Shown here piece by piece: positions 5,845-10,426 of a stretch of DNA of 10,426 nt. Origin of the DNA: Candidatus Omnitrophota bacterium. Its GTDB lineage: Bacteria; Omnitrophota; Gorgyraeia; Gygaellales; Profunditerraquicolaceae. The DNA lies in assembly GCA_018818365.1 (NCBI GenBank), contig JAHISH010000117.1:1-10426 (forward strand). Direction: 5' to 3'. The first letter of the stretch is position 1; the number at the start of each line of letters is the position of its first letter. Position numbers and translations under genes: made by a program. The notes beneath the pieces are model-generated. The model ran no database searches and was not told the origin of the DNA. It saw only the letters and a list, made by a program, of their open reading frames with translations.

Positions 5845-6905
5845 TATACTTCCACTAACCTATACTCAAGATTTCCCAACCCTTTATGGCCGGCATACTC
5901 CAGCATCGAGGTATATACCTTTTTGGTATCGGGGAAGAAATCCGAAACTTTATGCCTTAAGGCAAGGTCAACGGTCGCCTTATCAAGGCTGACCATATCG
6001 GAAGAGGCCAGGATTCCGATATTCTGCGCGGCCATCTTCTCATTCTTATGCGACATACAATCGCACTCTTTGGTAATATCAAAGGCAAAGGTGATACAGA
6101 ACACCTTTTTGAATTGTCGGCTCACGAAGTGTGCAACTTCTACCATCCGCTTGCAGAAGATAACCGGATCCTCCTCCCAATTAATGGAGACGGCATTAAA
6201 TGTACAGGCACATAGGCACTCTCCGCACCCGATGCACCGTGACTGGTCGATAAAAGCCTTCTTTTCTTTTAAAGAGATCGCTTGAACCGGACAGATCTTG
6301 ATACAGCAGCCGCAGGATGTGCATTTTTCGGTGATCACGTTCGGTTTAAGGGAAGAATGCTGTACTTGTTTGGTGGCGCGGCAACTCATCCCCATTGCTA
6401 CGTTCTTGATGGCCCCGGCATACCCGGAGACGATGTGTCCGGTGGCATGTGAAAGAACGACCAAGCTCTCAAGCATCCCGACAAAAGAAGGGACTCTTAC
6501 CTTCTTAATATGCCCGGCCTCAAGATAAAATTCCTTACCGTCATTACCAAGGACTCCGTCGGCAACAATAAAGGGCGCCCCGATCTTTTCATACCCGTAT
6601 CCTTTGCGCTGCGCCAGAGCGGTATGCCCGACGGCATTCTGCCGCATCCCATGATAGAGCACCGAGGTATCAAAAAGAAACGGCTTCGCCTGCTGCGCAC
6701 GAATGGTTTCAACCACGGTCTTTACCAATTCGGGGCTGACCTGATAGACGCAATCAACGTCTCCGATAGTAATCTTGACCGGCACGATCTCCTCATTCTT
6801 ATAGCGCATCAGCTCTGCGCACTGCGCAAGGATCCTCTGTAATGCGCCGATACGGTCCTGGGGTGAAGAAGAAATGGCTTTTGCGAAGTAGACGTTGCTT
6901 TTCAT
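5844..6905 (-). CDS. DUF362-domain protein with two [4Fe-4S] ferredoxin motifs
   Basis: This is a 353-residue protein. Residues 1-185 match my recollection of the DUF362 domain (KITIGD, FLFDTSVLYHGMRQNAVGH, SHATGHIVSGYAGAIKNVAMG). Residues 190-240 form a bacterial 2x[4Fe-4S] ferredoxin module: Cys195, 198, 201, 205 (CTSCGCCIKICP) and Cys224, 227, 230, 234 (CIGCGECLCAC). A C-terminal region of about 110 residues with an extra Cys281-x-Cys283 completes the length. There is no signal peptide or membrane helix, so it is probably cytoplasmic. The biochemical role of this family is largely unknown; electron transfer is the natural inference from the clusters. It is the first gene of the operon and shares one base with the chain-length-factor-like gene, so the two are tightly coupled. 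No clear promoter or strong Shine-Dalgarno is seen before its ATG. Confidence 0.9.
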   Translation of the reverse strand: MKSNVYFAKAISSSPQDRIGALQRILAQCAELMRYKNEEIVPVKITIGDVDCVYQVSPELVKTVVETIRAQQAKPFLFDTSVLYHGMRQNAVGHTALAQRKGYGYEKIGAPFIVADGVLGNDGKEFYLEAGHIKKVRVPSFVGMLESLVVLSHATGHIVSGYAGAIKNVAMGMSCRATKQVQHSSLKPNVITEKCTSCGCCIKICPVQAISLKEKKAFIDQSRCIGCGECLCACTFNAVSINWEEDPVIFCKRMVEVAHFVSRQFKKVFCITFAFDITKECDCMSHKNEKMAAQNIGILASSDMVSLDKATVDLALRHKVSDFFPDTKKVYTSMLEYAGHKGLGNLEYRLVEV

Positions 6906-6918
6906 AGATTATTTTCTC

Positions 6919-6936
6919 AGATTAAGATTGGGATTA
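6919..6936. repeat. three tandem RGATTR hexamers before the operon
   Basis: AGATTA, AGATTG and GGATTA follow one another directly at 6919-6936, in the 35-base space between the EF-hand terminator and the first gene of the ketosynthase operon. A fourth AATC core (minus strand) occurs next to the ATG. This could be a regulator site, since no clear promoter is visible here, or simple low-complexity sequence. Confidence 0.35.
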
Positions 6937-6939
6937 GCA

Positions 6940-6981
6940 CAAAAACATAGCCGCCGCGTTTGGCTTAATCGGCGGCGGCTT
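6940..6981 (-). terminator. rho-independent terminator of the EF-hand gene
   Basis: On the minus strand, AGCCGCCGC (from 6980 down) pairs with GCGGCGGCT (6957-6949), a 9-bp stem that is entirely G-C but for its outermost A-T pair. It encloses a loop of about 14 bases and is followed within 3 bases by TTTTT (6945-6941). It lies about 20-60 bases past the EF-hand stop codon and ends that transcript before the DUF362 operon. The plus strand lacks a comparable T-run, so termination is directional. Confidence 0.8.
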
Positions 6982-7001
6982 CTATCTATGGAGATCACGG
7001 A

Positions 7002-7493
7002 TTATAATTTCCGCAGATCTGCTTTCAAGGCCTCGGCTTCCTGGGCGTCGATAGACCAATCGCCGTTGGTATCGTACTTCTTTTCCAGTTCACTATCGAC
7101 CACCGCATTCCCGCGCGTTTTAATGATCTCGCACTTATCCTGCAGAAGCTGTCTTTGCTCCAAGGGACCAAGCCAGCCGTCTTCATTGGCATCGTATTTC
7201 TGCTCGAGAGGGCAATTAACTTTGACACGGCCGAACAAAGAAGCCTTCTTTACTTCTTTCGGCTCTACCACACCGTTTTTATTCTTATCGAGTTTAGCTT
7301 CCCAGGGCTGATCGACCTTTGCCTGATTCATTTTCTTAAGGGCTTGTTCCATTTCGTGTTCTTTTTTATCCACGATACCGTCTTGATTACGGTCAACGCG
7401 TTTAGCTCTCGGCTTTCCCCAAGCCCAGGCGCTGGAAACCATACCTAAAGAGATAAAAGAAAACATACAGATCAATACTATACTTTTTCTCAT
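7002..7493 (-). CDS. secreted four-EF-hand calcium-binding protein
   Basis: This is a 163-residue protein with a Sec signal peptide (residues 1-24: MRKS, hydrophobic core, cleavage likely after AWA). Four 12-residue EF-hand loops follow: D34-E45 (DRNQDGIVDKKE), D69-E80 (DKNKNGVVEPKE), D101-E112 (DANEDGWLGPLE) and D141-E152 (DTNGDWSIDAQE). Loops 1-3 have the canonical Asp/Asn at 1, 3 and 5, Gly at 6 and Glu at 12. Loop 4 has Trp at position 6, so its turn is unusual. LEQKYD, LEKKYD and WEAKLD recur before loops 3, 4 and 2, suggesting internal duplication. Cys94 and Cys121 could form a disulfide after export. It is probably a periplasmic or extracellular Ca2+-binding protein; the partner is unknown. 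GGAGG precedes the ATG, a sigma-70-like promoter lies upstream and a terminator follows, so it is a single-gene unit. Confidence 0.9.
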   Translation of the reverse strand: MRKSIVLICMFSFISLGMVSSAWAWGKPRAKRVDRNQDGIVDKKEHEMEQALKKMNQAKVDQPWEAKLDKNKNGVVEPKEVKKASLFGRVKVNCPLEQKYDANEDGWLGPLEQRQLLQDKCEIIKTRGNAVVDSELEKKYDTNGDWSIDAQEAEALKADLRKL

Positions 7494-7536
7494 ACTCCCC
7501 CTCCTGTGTTCACGGATCTTTTGCTACAAAACTCTA

Positions 7537-7553
7537 TAGGTATTATATACCTA
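7537..7553. promoter_or_regulatory. operator-like palindrome over the EF-hand -10 box
   Basis: TAGGTAT (7537-7543) and ATACCTA (7547-7553) form a perfect 7-bp inverted repeat around a 3-base centre. It covers the -10 box of the EF-hand promoter completely. A dimeric repressor bound here would block RNA polymerase. No regulator gene is in the window, so the role is inferred from position and symmetry only. Confidence 0.5.
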
Positions 7554-7569
7554 GGCCCTCATTTTGCAA
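7542..7569 (-). promoter_or_regulatory. sigma-70-like promoter of the EF-hand gene
   Basis: On the minus strand the -10 is a perfect TATAAT (7542-7547) and the -35 is TTGCAA (7564-7569, 4 of 6 consensus), 16 bases apart. The start site would be near 7535, giving a leader of about 42 bases that contains the GGAGG ribosome binding site. Confidence 0.6.
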
Positions 7570-7610
7570 TGCTAATCTGAGAATAAGTCTCTACGCAAAT
7601 CTATGGTGAC

Positions 7611-7783
7611 TTATGCGGTTTGGTGAAGCGTGCATTAGAGAATTTTTGGTACTGCGTTTCTATCCGGAGTCTGCGAGGAATTACGCCAAACATGAGCAGG
7701 CTTATTTAACGTAAGTCTTCAAGCGAAAGTGAGGCGTAAACCGAAGCAGACGGCGAAAATTCTCAGCACGCGTAAGCAAAACG
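7611..7783. repeat. 173-bp imperfect palindromic intergenic repeat, copy B
   Basis: This is the gap-free partner of 1753-1925 at a constant offset of 5858 bases, 79 percent identical and in the same orientation. Its stems are GCGTGC/GCACGC (7628-7633 and 7766-7771), GAGAATTTTTG/CGAAAATTCTC (7638-7648 and 7754-7764), GTCTGC/GCAGAC (7669-7674 and 7746-7751) and TTACGCC/GGCGTAA (7681-7687 and 7733-7739), the last one longer than in copy A. The CTTA/TAAG hairpin (7701-7715) and the GCGAAAG tetraloop motif (7723-7729) are kept. It lies between the divergent EF-hand and mutS genes and ends 101 bases before the mutS ATG. I do not recognise it as a described family. Confidence 0.85.
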
Positions 7784-7884
7784 CAAAAGTCAAACTTCAG
7801 ATATCCTTGCCTTCGTTGAAGAGTATCCCGTTTAAGTCTATTTTCCTATTTGCCCTGATAGCGATTTGTGGTATAAAGGAAGTT

Positions 7885-10426
7885 ATGGAAAACCTCACCC
7901 CCATGCTCCGCCAACTGCATGAAGTCAAAGCAGAATACCCTGATTGTATACTATTCTTCCGCCTCGGTGACTTCTACGAGATGTTCGGAGAAGACGCGCA
8001 AAAGGCGAGCGGCATTCTTGATGTAGTCCTTACCTCCCGCAATGCCGGGAAATCCGGCAGAATACCTATGTGTGGAATTCCCTTTCACGCTGCCGAGAAC
8101 TATATCACCAAGCTCATTAAAGCAGGATTAAAAGTTGCTATCTGCGAACAGGTTGAAGACCCGGCTCTGGCTAAAGGGCTGGTAAAGCGCTCGGTGATCC
8201 GGGTCATCACTTCCGGCACCTATATTGATGAGTCATCTTTCGAATCAAGGTATCTGGCTTCCTTGTGCGTGCGCGATACGCGCTGGGGGATTGCCTTTAC
8301 TGATACCTCAAGCGGGGTCATCCAGACCAATGAATATCTTTCGCACGCAGAGGTTACCGCGCTTTTATCGCGCCTTCCGGTATACGAATGCGTCTTCCCG
8401 CTAGAGGAAGAAGACCGGATAAAAAAGCTCTTTAAGAATTCTCTTCTCCGTAGCAATACAATCGCCTTAAGTGCTTTTCAGGGCTGGTCCTTTAATACCG
8501 ATATCGCCCGCAAGTCCCTGCAGGAGCACTTTCAGATCCATAACCTAAAGGGGTTTGGGATTGACCAGCTGCCTGCCAGCATCTCCGCAAGCGGCGGGCT
8601 GCTTGAGTATCTCAAACAGATGCATAAACAGCCGCTTCGCCATCTGCACAAGATCTCTCTTTACGCTGACCAAGATTACGTCTTTATCTCTCCTCCTGCC
8701 TGTTACGGATTGGGATTAGAAGGACTCTTAGAGACTATTGACCAGACCCTGACAAACCTGGGGAAACGCAAGTTAAGGGATTGGCTCTATCGTCCGCTTA
8801 AATCAAAAGAAAAGATACTACAGCGCCAGCATGCGGTTACTCTGCTAAAGGGAAATAATCCCGTACGCCAAGAATTACAGAAGCTCATGCGTAATATTCC
8901 GGATATAGAAAAAAGCATCTCCCGCATCTCCTGCGCCAATACCTCAGCGAAAGACCTGCTGGCATTACGTACCACGCTCTTAAAGCAGCCGGAAATACGT
9001 AGCGCGATCGCGCCGTTAACGAAAGAAAGCAAACTTCTTGCGCTTGAAGATATCCCGAATCTGCGTACGCTTCTGGAGACAGCCATAAATCAGGATATTC
9101 CGCTTGCCCATGCCGAAGGGCGCATCATCCGCCGCGGGTACCATACAGAGCTCGATGAATTAAGAACAATCCAGGATGATGGCAAAGGATGGCTTAAGAA
9201 GCTGCAGGAACAAGAGAGCAAACGTACAGGCATTTCTTCCCTGAAGGTCGGCTTCAACCAGGTCTTTGGGTATTATATCGAGGTCAGCAAGGCGAATCTT
9301 AACCATGTGCCGCAGGATTATATCCGAAAACAGACCTTAGCCAACGCCGAGCGTTACATCACCCCGCAGCTGAAGGAATTCGAAGAGAAGATCCTCACCG
9401 CGGAAGAAAAGATCCTAGCCATTGAGCGCGCGCTCATCGAAAAGATATCTCAAGAGATACTCGATTACTCCGAGCCGCTGCATGGTTTCTGCGAAGAGCT
9501 ATCCACTCTCGATGCGCTTTATTCTTTGAGCATCTTAAGCGAGACTCCCGGGTACCATGCGCCGACGGTCAGCGATGATATACGTATCGATATCCAAGGA
9601 GGCCGGCATCCGGTGGTAGAGAAAGCAATTACAGAGCCCTTTATCCCGAACGACACGCTCCTGGACGCGCAAGGAGCGCATCTTGTAATTCTCACCGGGC
9701 CGAACATGGCGGGAAAATCTACCTATATAAGGCAGACCGCGCTTTTAGTGATCATGGCGCAGATGGGGAGCTACCTGCCTGCCGTCTCGGCGTCTATCGG
9801 CATTGTGGACAAGATATTTACCCGTATCGGCGCGCATGATGAGATCACCAAAGGCCAGAGTACTTTTATGGTCGAGATGAGTGAGGCCGCGGGAATTCTT
9901 CATAATCTTACCGAAAGGAGCCTGGTAATTCTGGATGAGATCGGACGAGGCACTTCTACGTTTGACGGCCTAAGCCTGGCCTGGGCAATCTCTGAGCACC
10001 TGGCAAGAACCAAAGCGCGCACTCTCTTTGCCACCCACTTTCACGAACTGACTGCGCTGGCCGAAGAATTTCCGGGGGTGAAAAATTATAATGTCGCGGT
10101 CAAGGAGTGGAATAATGAAATAATATTCCTGCACAAGATCGTCGAGGGAGGCACTGACGACAGCTACGGTATTTATGTGGCAAAGCTTGCCGGCATTCCC
10201 AAAGAAGTACTCACGCGTGCACAGGCCATCCTGAACCGCCTGGAATTACATAGCGATCTCCGAGAAAAGATCAGGAACCGGCTTCCTGCGGAGAATCAGC
10301 TTTCCTTATTTTCATCCGGCAATAGCGGAGCTCTTCAAGAGTTACAAGACCAACTTCTAAAAATAGATCTCAACAACCTCACCCCTTTAGAAGCGCTCCA
10401 TACGCTGCAGGAATTAAAACAAAAGG
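7885..10426 (+). CDS. mutS: DNA mismatch repair ATPase MutS (last few codons missing)
   Basis: 847 residues are visible with no stop, so the gene leaves the right edge, probably only a few residues short of complete (the usual C-terminal LTPLEALHTLQELK is present). MutS recognises mismatched DNA as a dimer and recruits MutL. The mismatch-probing motif is Phe30-Tyr31-Glu32 in FRLGDFYEMF. The Walker A is GPNMAGKST (605-613), with Ala where many have Gly. Walker B is LVILDE (680-685), followed by GRGTSTFDG. The signature THFHEL is at 717-722. QLSLF (805-809) matches the beta-clamp-binding consensus. The ATG has AAGGAAG 2 bases before it; this is close spacing, but the next Met (residue 7) would cut into conserved sequence. 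The gene stands alone and diverges from the EF-hand gene. Confidence 0.98.
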   Translation, partial: MENLTPMLRQLHEVKAEYPDCILFFRLGDFYEMFGEDAQKASGILDVVLTSRNAGKSGRIPMCGIPFHAAENYITKLIKAGLKVAICEQVEDPALAKGLVKRSVIRVITSGTYIDESSFESRYLASLCVRDTRWGIAFTDTSSGVIQTNEYLSHAEVTALLSRLPVYECVFPLEEEDRIKKLFKNSLLRSNTIALSAFQGWSFNTDIARKSLQEHFQIHNLKGFGIDQLPASISASGGLLEYLKQMHKQPLRHLHKISLYADQDYVFISPPACYGLGLEGLLETIDQTLTNLGKRKLRDWLYRPLKSKEKILQRQHAVTLLKGNNPVRQELQKLMRNIPDIEKSISRISCANTSAKDLLALRTTLLKQPEIRSAIAPLTKESKLLALEDIPNLRTLLETAINQDIPLAHAEGRIIRRGYHTELDELRTIQDDGKGWLKKLQEQESKRTGISSLKVGFNQVFGYYIEVSKANLNHVPQDYIRKQTLANAERYITPQLKEFEEKILTAEEKILAIERALIEKISQEILDYSEPLHGFCEELSTLDALYSLSILSETPGYHAPTVSDDIRIDIQGGRHPVVEKAITEPFIPNDTLLDAQGAHLVILTGPNMAGKSTYIRQTALLVIMAQMGSYLPAVSASIGIVDKIFTRIGAHDEITKGQSTFMVEMSEAAGILHNLTERSLVILDEIGRGTSTFDGLSLAWAISEHLARTKARTLFATHFHELTALAEEFPGVKNYNVAVKEWNNEIIFLHKIVEGGTDDSYGIYVAKLAGIPKEVLTRAQAILNRLELHSDLREKIRNRLPAENQLSLFSSGNSGALQELQDQLLKIDLNNLTPLEALHTLQELKQK

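Larger units (their letters stand above)
7494..7884. other. divergent intergenic region between EF-hand gene and mutS
   Basis: This 391-bp stretch has no gene. From left to right it holds the EF-hand leader with a GGAGG ribosome binding site, the EF-hand promoter with an overlapping palindrome (7537-7569), repeat copy B (7611-7783), and about 100 bases leading to mutS. The mutS ATG is preceded by AAGGAAG (7876-7882). No convincing mutS promoter stands out; TTGCCC (7850-7855) with TATAAA (7872-7877) is spaced correctly but would start transcription at the ATG itself. Confidence 0.75.

Noticed and set aside
7850..7877. TTGCCC / TATAAA as the mutS promoter
   Set aside because: Spacing is acceptable, but transcription would start at or next to the ATG and the -10 overlaps the AAGGAAG ribosome binding site, so both cannot be used as they appear. 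The promoter may lie further upstream or within repeat B.
8220..9707. Several 60-100 codon minus-strand frames inside mutS
   Set aside because: They are antisense to an intact, well-motifed mutS and show no recognisable protein features.

Overview
The window holds nine recognisable protein genes and two copies of a noncoding repeat. The organism is a bacterium: it has MutS, bacterial FabF/FabZ/ACP/FabG-type proteins, AGGAGG-like ribosome binding sites and sigma-70-like promoters. Base composition is near even. The mixture of genes (DUF362 ferredoxin protein, fatty-acid-like cluster, secreted EF-hand protein) would fit an uncultured anaerobic Gram-negative-type lineage, for example Omnitrophota or another PVC-related group. 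That placement is a low-confidence impression and nothing here proves it.

Layout from left to right. 1-823 (minus) is the 5' part of a CrtI/retinol-saturase-like FAD oxidoreductase that runs off the left edge. 833-1663 (minus) is an Est30-like alpha/beta-hydrolase placed just upstream of it, with its own sigma-70-like promoter. 1664-1972 is an intergenic gap holding repeat copy A. 1973-6905 (minus) is a tight six-gene operon, in transcription order: DUF362/2x[4Fe-4S] protein, ketosynthase-like chain-length-factor homologue, FabG ketoreductase, acyl carrier protein, FabZ dehydratase, FabF ketosynthase. The genes overlap or sit a few bases apart. A GC-rich hairpin plus T-run at about 6940-6981 separates this operon from a secreted four-EF-hand protein (7002-7493, minus). 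7494-7884 is a divergent intergenic region with a good promoter, an operator-like palindrome and repeat copy B. 7885 to the right edge (plus) is mutS, complete except for its last few codons.

How the genes work together. The operon carries one ketosynthase with its full catalytic set and one ketosynthase homologue that has lost Cys, His and His, plus a dedicated ACP, ketoreductase and dehydratase, and no recognisable enoyl reductase. That is the gene set of a type II polyketide/polyene-type synthase rather than a housekeeping fatty acid operon. The adjacent CrtI-like redox enzyme and carboxylesterase, and the DUF362 Fe-S protein encoded first in the operon, are candidate tailoring, release or redox partners. 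The product cannot be read from the sequence; an unreduced or polyunsaturated acyl chain is an inference.

The most novel item is a pair of gap-free intergenic repeats of 173 bp (1753-1925 and 7611-7783, 137/173 identical by hand count). Each is an imperfect palindrome along its full length, and differences between the copies preserve or restore base pairs in two stems. This suggests either a structured RNA or an ERIC-like mobile palindromic element.
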